DNA of 64,000 nucleotides from Aspidapion aeneum (Eukaryota > Arthropoda > Insecta > Coleoptera > Brentidae): the NCBI GenBank assembly GCA_963576565.1, contig OY755042.1, positions 102,790,185-102,854,184 on the forward strand, in the 5' to 3' direction. Of the stretch, positions 22,628 through 34,370 are shown one piece after another. How positions within the stretch are numbered: position 1 is the stretch's first letter; every line of letters starts with the position of its first letter. A program made the translations under genes and the position numbers. Below the pieces are notes generated by a model that ran no database searches, was not told the DNA's origin, and saw nothing but the letters and a program-made list of their open reading frames with translations.

Positions 22628-23682
22628 TAATTTTTCTTACAGAAAGATTCTTAAACTTCGTAAAAAATTATGAAACTTTTGTATTAATCATATCTCTATT
22701 CAAATAAACGTTTTAGATATGGTGTAAAAATATAGGGGAAAGCGCTGTACAATCTATGCATATTTTATCTGGTGTTAAGCTGTAACTAGATACAGCTAAA
22801 GAGGAGCTGTGGAATGAAAACACACTGGTTTTCGGATGGCTGATTAAATATCGATTTGCTTAGCGTTCTGCACAGGTGTTTTGATCACGTTACATGTGCC
22901 ATTAATTAACACGGATATAAAGAACCTAATAGTGTGGGCCGTAATGTGGCCAGTAAAAAGAAAATGCAACTAGATATAGTCGAACTTCGATAACTTGAAC
23001 AACCGTGTGTCCAGAGCTGTCACAAGTACAATATGAAAGTATTTTAAGTACAAATACCAAGTACATCAAGATTTTTAAAAGTACTTGAAGCACTAAGTAC
23101 ATTTTATTTTCAAATGTACTTCAAGTACCCAGTACATTATATAAAATAGGTACTTGATTTTCCCCAAGTCTTTTACTTAAAGTATAATAGAAGTACTTAA
23201 AGTACAATAGAAGTATTGCAGGTACTTAATTACTTCAAGTACTTTAAATAAGTCAGAAAATGCCAGAAATATCAGAAATATCAAAAAATTTCAAAAAATT
23301 AAAAAAACTGTCAAAGACAGTCAAAAATATTAAAAAAATGTCACACAAAAATGTTTACAAATTTTTCAACCTGAAAGGTTTTATTTTTAAAATATTATTA
23401 TATATAAATATGTATTACTTATATACCGAAATTGCATTTATTTATTTTTTATTAACTCGTTATTTTACATACAAATGCCATAGAAAGGTAATGGAAAGAG
23501 ATAATTTTATTAAATAAAAAGCTGCAAAAATAGGGGTGTCACAGTTACTCCGACCTCCGAGGTAAATGGGACCTACTCCAAAAGAAAAAAAATTTAAAAC
23601 ATATTAAGTTTTCGGTCTCAAATTGCATACGGTTTTGAGACTTACAAAAAAATCTTGTAAAACTGGGATGCACGTACCCTAC

Positions 23683-24760
23683 TACTACTATGTCGGTTTA
23701 GAACGTTTTTCTACGTTGTCCGACGCCTATTCTCCACCTCCTTCGATCCTGACAATCATCCTCTGTCAAATTTTTTTGACTCATTGATCTTTGGATTGAC
23801 TGTTGCCATTCTAGTTTAGGACGCCCTCTTTTTCTGCGCCCTATTGGTTGCCATTCTAGGACTTGCTTTGGTAATCTTTCGTCGTTCATCCGTTGTACAT
23901 GGCCGTACCATATCAGTTGCCTTTTAGTGATGTCATCCGTTATGCTTCCCTCGATTCCCATTCTTTCTTTTACGATCTCATTTCTTATGTGATCTATTCT
24001 AGATATTCTCATTGATCTTCTTATTGCATCCATTTCGATACTTTCCATTTTTGTTTTGTATTTTTCTGTTACGCGACAAGTCTCTATTCCATACAACAGC
24101 GTGCTTTTGACCATTGTTTCATATATGTTAAATTTCACATTCTTTTTTATCTCTCTGCTCCATAAAATACTGTTAAGACATCCAATAACTTTTTTTGCTT
24201 TTACTATTCTTTTTTCCAATTCTTTACAGTCTGTTCCTGTCTTATCAAATGTGACACCCAAGTATACATACTCATTGCATGGAGATATTGTTTGTCTATT
24301 TTCTAGTACTAACTCACTGGATTCGTTTCCAATACATAAGTACTGTGTCTTGTCCACGTTCACTGTTAATCCCCCCTTTTGGTATTCTTCTGTTAACTTT
24401 CTCATCATATACTCCATGTCTTCTTTATCATTAGCCACAATTACTTGGTCGTCAGCAAACTGTAGTGTGTATATGGTAAATCGGTCGTTAAGTTGTATTC
24501 CCATGCCGTGCACTTTACGTTTCCAGTTTTTTAGAGCTACTGCGATATATATTTTAAAACGAGTTGGAGGATACAACATCCCTGTCTTAAGCCTTTTGTT
24601 ACCAGGAATTCTTTTGAAAGTCGATTTCCAATTTTAATTTTAGATTTTGACCCTTTGTATCGTTCTTTTATCGCTTTTATGTATGTATGATTGATATTAG
24701 TTTGCTCTAACACTGTCCATAAATTTTCTACTGGAACGGTATCATATGCTTTTTGTAGGT
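23683..24760 (-). mobile_element. 5'-truncated RTE-like LINE with 14 bp TSD
   Basis: TGCACGTACCCTAC is present at 23669-23682 and 24761-24774. On the minus strand the element ends in a short TAG-type repeat tail. It is inserted in the hAT-like element. It belongs to the same coding group as the LINEs at 36729 and 42525. Confidence 0.88.
23698..24760 (-). pseudogene. LINE reverse transcriptase, 5'-truncated, one frameshift
   Basis: The first frame (to 24537) gives QKAYDTVPVENLW, the first catalytic block with its aspartate just lost at the truncation, then GLRQGCC. A frameshift near 24570 moves to the frame at 24579-23698 (293 codons), which has LQFADDQVIVAND (the FADD catalytic pair is intact), VDKTQYLCIG, CNEYVYLGVTFD and the C-terminal block WYGHVQRMNDERLPKQVLEW with GRRKRGRPKLEW. 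The order and the basic C-terminal tail fit RTE-like elements without RNase H. The endonuclease domain is missing, so it is dead. Confidence 0.85.
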
Positions 24761-25272
24761 GCACGTACCCTACCTTGCCTTATTTCTTTTTTGGTGGTGC
24801 ATTTGGGACACTATTCTTACCGTCAATAATTTCTAAATCACTTATAGAAAGAACTATTTTTATAATAGCCCACAAAACTGCTTAAAAACTTGTTTAAATC
24901 AAACTAAATAACTAAGCATAACAAACGTAAATATCCAGGGAATTTTTCGAGGTGTATCTAGACAGACTAAATAAATTTTCGGGTTCTTTAAACCAACCTC
25001 CATGAAACGTGGAAATTACGTCTGCTGCAAGGTGAGTAGGTGGATCCCTAAAAACCAAGCTGCAAGTGCAATATATCTGCACTACCGTACGACCGACACC
25101 CCTCAATAGATGGTATGACTGCGCCGTAGTAGTTTCTCACACTGAATTTGAATTTCACTTTCCACGAAATAATGAAGGTGCGTGTAAATAATTAAGCCTA
25201 TAGGCAATATTCTTTGGAGAAGTGTGTACCTAATAAAATGATCTTTTGAGCGATTGATTAAGACGTACCTAT

Positions 25273-25338
25273 CAAGGTTGCTAAAATACCGGAATTCCCT
25301 GCCAAGTTGATAAAAAAACCGGACAAGTGGCAACCTTG
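25273..25338. repeat. 66 bp palindromic mini-element
   Basis: CAAGGTTGCTAAAATACCGG at the left mirrors CCGG...GGCAACCTTG at the right. Confidence 0.55.
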
Positions 25339-25870
25339 AGGTTACGACTTGTCTTCGGCACATTAAAGTTATATCTCACCTATATCTACATTGTGCTGCA
25401 AAAATATTTTATTGTACTTGAAGTACTTTTATTGTGCATGAATTACTTTTAATGTACTTGAAGTACTTCAAATATACTTGAAGTACTTTACTTGGCAAAA
25501 TCAAGTACATTTCAAAAGTACAAGTACAAGTACATTGTTAAAAGTACTTCAAGTACCAAGTACAATTACCGGATTGTAAATGTACTTCAAGTACAGTACT
25601 TGAAGTACTTGTAAGTATTTAAAGTAAAATTTCAAGTACTGTACTAAAAGTACCTGACAACTCTGCTGGTGTCACGTAAAAATTTTGACTTATCGAGACT
25701 TCGACTTTTCAAATAAATAAACAAAAATTTTTGCGGCGTTTTCGTATTTTTTGTTAATCAAAATTTACATGTTTTTTAAGGCAAAATTGGTATATTTGCA
25801 ATAATTCTGATATAACCAAGTCTATATTAAAAACGTTTACCTTCAATACATGTGAATACATTTATCACAG

Positions 25871-26945
25871 GTTATCTGAGAGCACGGCAGTGCTTCGCCA
25901 AGTTCGCGCGCCGTAACCACCTTTCCTTGAAACATTTCAGACGATATTTAACCTATCTAAAACTCTACTTCGGAATGAGCTACAAATCTCAGACTTTGCA
26001 CAGTTGTAGATCTTCATGGAGTTAACAACCCCTCCAAGTTTCCAAGTGGAATTCCATAAAGTAGTAAAGTAGTTACGAAACTTCGAAAAACGTCGAAATT
26101 GCCAGTCACTCACTCACTCACTCACTCACTCATGTATAGATCATCAATATTCTACTGTACTTCCAGACATGCTACAAAGCTGAAATTTGGCAGACTGATA
26201 GAAATTATGACCAGCCCCCTGGAAAAAATCAAAAAACCCCAAAATTCTAATTTACTCCCCTCCCCTATACATATAAAATTATGTAAAAGTAACATTGCCC
26301 ACTTCCAGAAATGCTAGAGAGTTGAGCTTTGGCAGACTGATGGGAACTATGTTAAAACTATCGGAAAAAATTAAAACACTGCAAAATTATAATTTACTTC
26401 CCTGCGCTATAAATGTAAAGTTAAATAAAAGTAATATTGCCCACATCCAGACACGCTAGAGAGCTTTGAAAGACCGATAGTAACTATTATAAAGCTCTAA
26501 AAAAAAATTAAAACACCCCAAAATTCTAATTTACTTCCCTCCCCTATAAATGTAAAGTTATGTAAAAGTAACACTGCCCACTTCCAGAAACGCTAGAGAG
26601 CTGAACTTTTTAAGACTGAAAGGCACTATGATAAAACTATATGAAAAAATTTAAAAACACCAACATTTTAATTTACTTCCCTCTCCTATAAATGTAAGTT
26701 TATATAAAAGTAACATTGCCCACTTCCAGAAACGCTAGAGAGCTGAGCATTGGAAGACTGATATGATAAAACAATAGAACAAAATTAAAAAACACGACAA
26801 TTTTAATTTATTTCCCTCCCCTATACATGTGAAGTTATGTAAAAGTAACATTGTGCACTTTCAGAAACGCTAGAGAGCTGAGCTTTGGTAGCCTGATAGG
26901 AACCATGGAAAAAAATTAAAAAACATCAAAATTTTAAGTAAGGCA
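25871..26945 (+). repeat. Tandem-repeat element, locus A (~125-140 bp units)
   Basis: A head block (ATCTGAGAGCACGGCAGTGC, then CGGAATGAGCTACAAA, then a CACT microsatellite at 26106-26131) is followed by six or so units marked by CACTTCCAGAAACGCTAGAG, GGCAGACTGATAGGAACTAT and TTTACTTCCCTCCCCTATA. The same head and units recur at 31780 and 62200 (reversed) and at 55395 (direct). Confidence 0.85.
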
Positions 26946-27030
26946 TTTCAAAAGTTTTGAACAATATTCCGCATATTTTACTACTTTAAAAATTAAATAC
27001 TATCCAATTCCTTTAAAAAAGAAGTGAAAT

Positions 27031-27364
27031 CATAACAAAAACATTTCATGTAAAAAAAGCCAAGTTTGCGAAAATGGCATTCCGTAAAAAGAATTGAGAT
27101 AAAAGTAAAGCCAAGTTCTCCAATACAAATTTCAAAATGAAAGGTTCTGACTAGTTTGGAAATTTTTTTCTAAACTTGGCTATTACAGCTGTAATTGACT
27201 CTTAGGCACAGTGCTATATTGAACATAAGGAATTTTCAAACTAGTAAGAACCTTTCATTTTGAAATTTGTATTAGAGAACTTGGCTTTACTTTTATCTCA
27301 ATTCTTTTTACGGAATGCCATTTTCGCGAACTTGGCTTTTTTTACATGAAATGTTTTTGTTATG
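27031..27364. repeat. Near-perfect hairpin (arms ~130 bp), copy 1
   Basis: CATAACAAAAACATTTCATG through CTAGTTTGGAAA (27031-27163) mirrors 27232-27364. Landmarks in both arms are GCCAAGTT, AATGGCATTCCGTAAAAAG and AAATTTCAAAATGAAAGG. It follows tandem locus A. A second hairpin is at 31333-31682 and a half copy near 57040-57170. Confidence 0.9.
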
Positions 27365-27844
27365 ATTACAGTTTTACAAAAGGAAAAAGCAAGGGGGGAA
27401 ATTATTCCGTTAACCCTTTCATTATTACCTAAAGGTGCAGATACTTTTTTCTAGAGTGGTAAATAAAAAACGTGAAAACCATTACATGCGTAATAAAATA
27501 TAATTTAAAATAATGAAAAATAAGACAGTGTATACCTATCACTTTGGAACAAAGCTTTATAAATGAGATTATCTCTGTCAAGACAGTGTTTTTAATACAG
27601 GATAAGCACTGGTGACATTTACCCACATACGCTGCGACGCGTGATGTTTTGAATATTAAAACCAGAACAAAAGAAAGACGCTTCTTTTATCAAATAAACA
27701 TTTATGAAGATGAAAAAGGACTTTTTGGTTTTATGCGTAAAGTTTAAACGAAAAAGCTTACTACGACAAAATATAATCACGTTGGCGGCGGTTCCTCCAT
27801 AAGTGCACATATGCACGTGCACTCCCAAATTTTAGTTAAAAATA
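27365..27844. other. Unassigned sequence
   Basis: No coding or repeat structure recognised between the hairpin and the mariner-type end. Confidence 0.35.
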
Positions 27845-28255
27845 CAGGTTGTCCCAAATAGAAGCAACTACATGGGTATTTCGGAAACGGTAAGAGATAC
27901 GAGTTTGTTTAAATGAGAAAAAAGTTGCGCTATTCTAAGCCCAATCAGGTGCTGTATCAATATTAAAGATAGCTACAGGGGTTACTAAAATATCGAGCAA
28001 AAACTAAAAAACATAGAACAAATTTACGAAAAAATAAATTTGGTAGTTTTGTAAAAGCAACTACGACTAATCGAATGACGTTAACAAATTTTTTCTAGTT
28101 TTTTTGAAACCATAGCCAACTTTATTATTTCTTATGACCACCATATTGAATTTATACTTCATTAAATAGAGCATTAAATGAGCTTTTCAACCATGTATAA
28201 TAAGCCTATCTTTGAATGACGGAAAATGTGAATTTATTCTTATTATTATAAACAG
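27845..28255 (+). mobile_element. Mariner-like terminal fragment
   Basis: TA plus CAGGTTGTCCCAAATAGAAG begins a ~410 base reverse-complement copy of 16240-16581 joined to 17482-17594. It shows what the 16582 LINE target looked like before insertion. It is truncated at 28255. Confidence 0.8.
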
Positions 28256-28269
28256 TTTCTTAAAAAGTT

Positions 28270-28560
28270 AGAAAAATTAGCGGTGTAGATAGAAAACAGC
28301 ATCTGATCTAAGACGCTGCCCTGCGGTACGCCTCTTGTGATGCCAGTAAAGTCCGAAGCACCACTGTTCCCGTATGTCCAGAAACTCAATAAAGAGTTTC
28401 ACTGCTAGATTGTCAAGTCCAAAATACTTTAACTTGGAAGCCAATATTATGTGATTAAGTTGTCAAAGGCCTTGCTATATAGTCAAGCAGAATTAGACTA
28501 GTGTTAAGTTTTTGATCATTCGCAGGTAATATATTATCAGTGACCTTAAGCAGTGCTGAA
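28270..28560 (-). pseudogene. LINE reverse transcriptase core fragment
   Basis: On the minus strand, KVTDNILPANDQK leads into LILLDYIARPL, a decayed form of the first catalytic block (usually LDYSKAFD). Then come GLDNLAVKLFIEFLDI and, after a frameshift, GVPQGSVLDQMLFSIYTANF, the conserved G-x-P-Q-G-S block. About 95 codons of palm domain remain, with at least two frame breaks. The FADD block would have followed but is cut off by the mariner-type fragment. Confidence 0.75.
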
Positions 28561-29375
28561 GTGTGTGTCTTATTATATTTTTTCCCACCGTTTTAGACCA
28601 TTAATAATCGATATAGGAATATAAAAGAAATTGTGTTCGAATTCGCGAAATTTTTACTTTTAAATTGCATCTTGACTTTATTCTTGATGCTTACCGTATT
28701 TGACAGGCGCTCGAATTTATAGTTTTTGTAAATTGGATGCTCCTTATATTATTTAATTAATAGATTAGGCTTGGAATATACTTTCCAAAAATACCCCATG
28801 TGTCGCAGTTTTGATAAATAATTTCTGAAATATTAGCGATAATTTTTTAATTATAAAAAAATAACATTATCACTTTTGTGTTAATTTCAGTGTCCTTATT
28901 TCGAACTATGTTAGTTCCCATGTACAAACAGTGACAATGACAAATATATTTTTTTTTAATGACACTGACACACAACGGTAACGACAATAAAGTTTATATG
29001 TCGTGTCACATCATGTCATTGTCACTGTTGATACATGGGGACTAACATAATTTGGAATAAGGATACTAAAATTCACACAAGAGCGGTACTGTTATCTTTT
29101 TATCATTTAAAAAAATAATTGCTAATATCTCAGAAACTATGGCTCTAAACTACGGCATATGGGGTATTTTTAATTAAATAATATAAGGAGCATCCAATTT
29201 ACAAAAACTATAAATTCGAGCACCTGTCAAATATGGTAAGCATCAGGAATAAAGTCAAGATGCAATTTAAAAGTAAAAATTTCGTGAATTCGAACACAAT
29301 TTCTTGCATATTTCTATATCAATTATAAATGGTCTAAAAGGGTGGAAAAAATATAATGAGACATCCTGTACAAAA
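28560..29375. mobile_element. 820 bp hairpin element, GTACAGGATGTCTC-type ends
   Basis: 28560-28950 mirrors 29000-29375: ATTATATTTTTTCCACC, AATTGTGTTCGAATTC, TTGCATCTTGACTTTATTC and GGATGCTCCTTATATTATTT occur in both arms. The centre holds GTCATTGTCACTGTT-type sequence. No ORF. Confidence 0.8.
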
Positions 29376-29690
29376 AGAAATTTTTTTATTATTATCATTC
29401 AATAATAATTTTTTGATTTTTATTTATGGTGTCGCTGTTAGTAAAAAAATTTCTGAATTCCAGTGTATAATAATCTCTTTTCCATTGTTAGAAATTATTA
29501 CAAACCCTATGGTTCGATTTATCAACATTATTTTCACACTTCTTCACACCAACATAATATCCTCGCGTCGACGTTTTTTCTCGGATAACAGCTTTTTGGG
29601 ATATTTTCCGGTTGGGTAGTGTGACAAAAATAAAAATTGATGGATAAATAAGACAGGGCCACCAAAATTAACGGGCCTCTATTCCCCAAT
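29376..29690. other. Unassigned AT-rich sequence
   Basis: An open frame at 29356-29619 (87 codons) begins inside the hairpin arm and resembles nothing I know; I do not call it a gene. Confidence 0.35.
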
Positions 29691-29734
29691 ATCGCACTTT
29701 TTACAAGCTTTTATTTAGCTTCAGATGTTCTGTC

Positions 29735-29805
29735 TAACTATCTAACTAACTATCTAACTAAGTATCTAACTAACTATCTAACTAACTATCTAACTATCTA
29801 TCAAA
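29735..29805. repeat. (CTAACTAT)n microsatellite
   Basis: Repeated CTAACTAT/CTAACTAA words directly upstream of the 125 bp satellite. Confidence 0.9.
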
Positions 29806-29814
29806 TCTTGTGAA

Positions 29815-30780
29815 GCGTTTTTGACACACTTCCCATAATCCGATTTGGATGAAATTTGGTACACACATAGTGGTCCCATGACAATACAACATTAAGAAAA
29901 ATATATCCTCCCACCCCTAACCCCACCTCTTCTATAGAAAAATGTGTTTTTGACACCCCCCCCCCGTTATCCGATTTGGATAAAATTTGGTATACACATA
30001 GTGGTCCGATGATAATACAACAATAAGATATATCCTCCCACCCCTACGCCCACCCCCTTCCATAGAAAATGCGTTTTTGACACCCTTCTCATTATCCGAT
30101 TTGGATGAAATTTGGTATACATATAGTGGTCCGATGACAATACAACATTGAAAAAAAAAATCCTACCACTCCTACCCCCACCCCCATCTATAGAAAAATG
30201 CGTTTTTGACACACTTCCCATAATCCGATTTGGATGAAATTTGGTACACACATAGTGGTCCCATGACAATACAACATTAAGAAAAATATATCCTCCCACC
30301 CCTAACCCCACCTCTTCTATAGAAAAATGTGTTTTTGACACCCCCCCCCGTTATCCGATTTGGATAAAATTTGGTATACACATAGTGGTCCGATGATAAT
30401 ACAACAATAAGATATATCCTCCCACCCCTACGCCCACCCCCTTTTGACACCCTTCTCATTATCCGATTTGGATGAAATTTGGTATACATATAGTGGTCCG
30501 ATGACAATACAACATTGAAAAAAAAAATCCTACCACTCCTACCCCCACCCCCATCTATAGAAAAATGCGTTTTTGACACAATTACCATTATCCGATTTGG
30601 ATGAAATTTGGTATACATATAGTGGTCCGATGACAATACAACAATAATAAAAAAAACGTCCTCCCACCCTTACCCCCCACCCCCTTCCATAAAAAATGCG
30701 CTTTTGACACAATTCACTTCAAATAACTTTTATAAAATTTGGTATATGCATAAAGGTCCGATGGCAATACAGCCCATACA
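29815..30780 (+). repeat. ~125 bp satellite with higher-order duplication
   Basis: Eight units, each with TTTTTGACAC, ATCCGATTTGGATGAAATTT, GGTATACAYATAGTGGTCCG and a CCCACCCC tract, starting near 29818, 29945, 30074, 30198, 30329, 30443, 30570 and 30700. Block 29818-30190 is nearly identical to 30198-30560, so a three-unit segment was duplicated recently. Minus-strand frames here are repeat translations. Confidence 0.9.
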
Positions 30781-30805
30781 AACAATATATTTCTACCTCT
30801 ACCCC

Positions 30806-31242
30806 AAGTCACAAGCTTTTATAAAATGTACTAAAAATTAAAAAATAATTTTCTAACATTCTAATATTATCATAATAATAAAAGCGATGGCCGCAAATCA
30901 AAGCATAAGTTAATCTAAATTTGTTATCTAAACACTTAAAGAATATTCAACATAGCAGGTCATCAAAGATATGTTTGATGTGCCGCAATGTTATGCCATT
31001 GCCATACCTATGTCAGAGAAATGCTGGGGTATCTTGGGTCGGGTTGGGTGGGTTTGGTACGTCTGCATTTTTCTGCTAATTAATTCTTGCAAATAGTGAT
31101 ATTTATTTGATACGGATATCTTATCGTGCTAACATCGTCAAAATTTCCATCAGTCGGCCATCGCTTTTAATATTATGATAATATTAGAATGTTAGAAAAT
31201 TATTTTTTAATGTTTAGTGCATTTTATAAAAGCTTGTGACTT
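30806..31242. mobile_element. 437 bp MITE with ~85 bp TIRs
   Basis: AAGTCACAAGCTTTTATAAA at the left mirrors the right end at 31242; the arms run inward to CGATGGCCG. No ORF. Confidence 0.85.
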
Positions 31243-31332
31243 AAAAAAAAATTTTACCAATTTATTTTGGAACAAAATCAATCAGCAAAAATTGTTGTGA
31301 ACTGTATCTGTGTCAAGAAAAGTTTTATTATA

Positions 31333-31682
31333 ATAAAAACATTTTATTTAAAAAAAACCAAGTACGCCAAAAATGATATTTCGCAAAAAAAAATTGAAAT
31401 AAAAGTAAAGCCAAGTTCTCCAATACAAATTTTAAAATAAAAGGTTCTTTCTAGTTTGGAAATGTTTTTAAACTTTGCTATTATAGTCAAACTTCTTTAT
31501 CTTCCTGTGCTTAAGAGTTATTTACAGCCGTAATAGCCAAGTTTATAAAAATATTTCCAAACTAGTAAGAACCTTTTATTTTAAAATTTGTATTTGAGAA
31601 GTTGGCCTTACTTTTATCGCAATTCTTTTTACAGAATACCATTTTCGCGTACTTGGCTTTTTTACATGAAATGTTTTTTTAC
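31333..31682. repeat. Hairpin, copy 2
   Basis: Same hairpin as 27031-27364, more diverged, with arms carrying GCCAAGTT and AATACAAATTTTAAAAT. The tandem units follow it in reverse orientation. Confidence 0.85.
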
Positions 31683-31779
31683 TCCTTTTTTTAAAGGATT
31701 TGGATAATATTAAAGTTTTGAAGTAGTAAAATATGCGGAATACTGTTCAAAACTTTTGCAATACCTTATTTAAAATTTT

Positions 31780-32300
31780 AAAGGGAAGTAAATTAATATT
31801 TTGGTGTTTTGAAATTTTTCCTCTAGTTTTATCATAGTTCCTATCAGTCTTCACAGCTCAGCTCTCTAGCGTTTCTGGCAGTGGACAATGTTAATTTTAC
31901 ATAATTTTACATTTATAGGGGGGGGGGAAGTAAATTAAAAATTTGGAGTTTTTTAATTTTTTTCTATAGTTTTATTATAGTTCCTATCGGCTTTCTAAAG
32001 CTCAGCTCTCTAGTGTTTCTTTTACATAACTTTACATTTATAGGGGAGGTAAGTCAATTATTTTTTTTTATAATAGTTCCTATCAGTCTGCCAAGATCAG
32101 CTCTCTACTGTTTCTGGAAGTGGGCAATGTTACTTTTACATAACTTTACATGTACAGGGGAGGGGAGTAAATTAGAATTTTGGTTTTTTTGATTTTTTCG
32201 AAGAGTTTTTTTTTGTAGCATGTCTGGAAGTACAGTGGAATTTTGATGATCTATACATGAGTGAGTGAGTGGCAATTTCGTCGTTTTTTGAAATTTTGTA
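31780..32300 (-). repeat. Tandem-repeat element, locus B
   Basis: Reverse-complement copies of the locus A units and head, ending in GTGAGTGAGTGG and a head fragment near 32270. Loci A and B face each other across about 4 kb. Confidence 0.85.
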
Positions 32301-33500
32301 ACTACACAAATGAATAAAATACACATTATCTGAAAAATAGTTTATTCTTTTACCTAACTTGTATCTAAGTTTATTCTTTTACCTAACTTATAACTTAAAA
32401 GTAAAAAAAAAATGATTTAAAATATCACGGAACTTGCAAATTTGACAAAGAAATTCTAGATGATACAGAAGAGATATCAACGTTAGAAAACGGACAAAAA
32501 TTAAAAAGCACACAATTTATGACACAAAACAAATTTACCAAACCAGATACTTAATGGTAAAAAATCTCAAGGCAATTATAACTACTACTCCTAACTATTT
32601 TCCGACTAAATTCCAAAGATAAAAAGCAATACACAGGGACGATTCCTGTAACATCGATTTTTTTTCTTTAATTTCACTTGTTGTTTATGGTTTTACGTCC
32701 TTGCATTATTTGCAATTTGGTATTTAAAAATTATATTGGCAATCGCCCATTGCGATCAGAGATTTTAACACACGGAAAAGGTGATCTCATGTTTTCAGAC
32801 GTTGATACTTTACGTCTAATTTGAGTTTTCATACCTTTAACGAAAGAAAAGTAGGTCGAGTTAATACCCTGACAATATCGCGTTCTTGTATTGAGACACC
32901 ACACACACACATACATAGGTGGAAGTTTTCCGAAAATGTGTGTATGTTCCTTGGTGGCTCAATGAGAGAACGTTTGCGTACAGAGCAAGAGAATTCTAAG
33001 AAATCTAAACATTTTGATTTTTTAAACCCAAACCGATTAAGTATCAATAATTCAAGAACTCTCCGACATTGTTTGTCGCGGTCCTCTATAACCACTATTT
33101 CTGCTCATACTCAGACTGTAAGTTGCCACGTGGAATAAACTCTTTCTCCGTGCTCCGGTTCGTGAAGTGTCTAGTTTCTAAAATTAAAAGTTTCGCATAG
33201 CATTGGTGTCAATCTCAAGATGTTGCTGATAAATTTTTTTACAAAATTTATTGGGTCCGGGGACTGAAATTTTTTGGACGCGGGACTAAAATTTTTTAGT
33301 CCTCGGGATAAAATGTGCTATTTTAGTACCAAAAATGAAGGTCTAAAACCATTTATTTAAGGAAAAACATTTCTAAATAATATTTTTTGGAATCTAAAAT
33401 TTCCTGTTTAGTTTTTTCGAATCTAGATGATTCGTGACGAAGCCTGAGGCTATTCCGCTCCTTATTTTGTTATTCAAAGCTTTAAAATACAATTTCCTTT
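32301..33500. other. Unassigned sequence
   Basis: Two direct copies of AGTTTATTCTTTTACCTAACTT occur at about 32339-32390. Opposing frames at 32821-33138 (+) and 32829-33095 (-) show no recognisable domain and look like chance ORFs. 33240-33330 has GGGACTGAAATTTTTTGG-type repeats. Confidence 0.4.
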
Positions 33501-33692
33501 AGAAATAAAATTTCAGACTTCCATTGTCTTTATTTATTTTAAAACACGACGATTCGGTTAGTAAGTATCTCTAACCGGTATCAATCTAGACGCTAGGCTA
33601 CTACTTATACTACTTGGTGTGCAGTCAGGTCTGACGGCCCGCCGCCTTTTTTTTTAAATCCTAAAACGCCTGTTTTCCTTAAGGAGTGGTTT

Positions 33693-34370
33693 CTATATGT
33701 TTGGTATATCCATGCTTGGTTGACTGAAAACTTCTTTATTCTGCATTATAAACGCAGCTTCAATAAACTTTCGTTTTCGCCGATGCGACTCGTTATGTAA
33801 AACTTTAGCTTCTGACCACTGAATCCTGTGATCATTTGACCATGTATGATCTGCTAAACCGGATTTTTCAATATCCCCTAATTGGGTACTTTTTTGATGT
33901 TCATTTACTCTAACCTGAAGAGGGCGTTTCGTTTCACCTACATATGATTTACCACATTCACACGGGATTTGGTAAATACATTCCTTATTATTTGAGGGAT
34001 TGTCTGGTTTTATTTTAGTTACAAAACTTCTTATCGTATTTCCCGAAGAAAATACTGTTTTTATATTATAGTGTTTAGCTATTCGTCTTATGTTTTCTGA
34101 AATCCCTTGAACATATGGAATGTTAATAACACCTAACGGATTATTATTTTGAGAATTTGGTACATTTTTTGTTTTTAATTTTAAATATCGTTGAGTTTAC
34201 TAATTTTTCGGAATGACCATTCTGTTGTAAGTCCTTTTTAATGTTGTTAATTTCTGTGGTTAATTCTTCATTATTACTACAAATATTTACGGCTCTTAAA
34301 TACAAACTTCTTATAACTCCTTTTTTATTTCTACACAATCATTGTCTACGAGTTTCAAACAAACAATTTC
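33693..34370 (-). pseudogene. Penelope-like element, GIY-YIG endonuclease end
   Basis: Read on the minus strand, 34338-34144 gives GVIRSLYLRAVNICSN and EEINNIKKDLQQNGHSEKL-type sequence, as found just before the endonuclease in Penelope-like elements. After one frameshift an uninterrupted stretch of about 157 codons ends at 33693. It reads VINIPYVQGISENIRRIAK, then ECIYQIPCECGKSYVGETKR and PLQVRVNEHQ, the GIY-YIG nuclease with its C-x-C zinc-binding pair. Then come SGLADHTWSNDH and FIEAAFI. The nuclease normally nicks target DNA for target-primed reverse transcription. The reverse transcriptase half is absent, so this is a 5'-truncated copy. Confidence 0.85.

Larger units (their letters stand above)
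23012..25665. mobile_element. hAT-like element with AAGTACTTG-rich ends
   Basis: Starts CAGAGCTGTCA and ends TGACAACTCTG. The flanking 8-mers CGTGTGTC and CTGGTGTC match at six positions. About 240 bases at each end are packed with AAGTACTTGAAGTAC-type words. No hAT transposase can be read. The interior holds a LINE (23683-24760) and a small palindrome (25273-25338). A fragment of similar sequence lies at 47215-47405. Confidence 0.7.

Noticed and set aside
24056..24637. A 193-codon plus-strand ORF
   Set aside because: It is the antisense of the LINE reverse transcriptase, which explains the coding signal with recognisable motifs.
29967..30636. Two repetitive minus-strand proteins of about 120 residues
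   Set aside because: They are translations of the 125 bp satellite, with G-rich runs from the C tracts; no start context or conservation independent of the DNA repeat.
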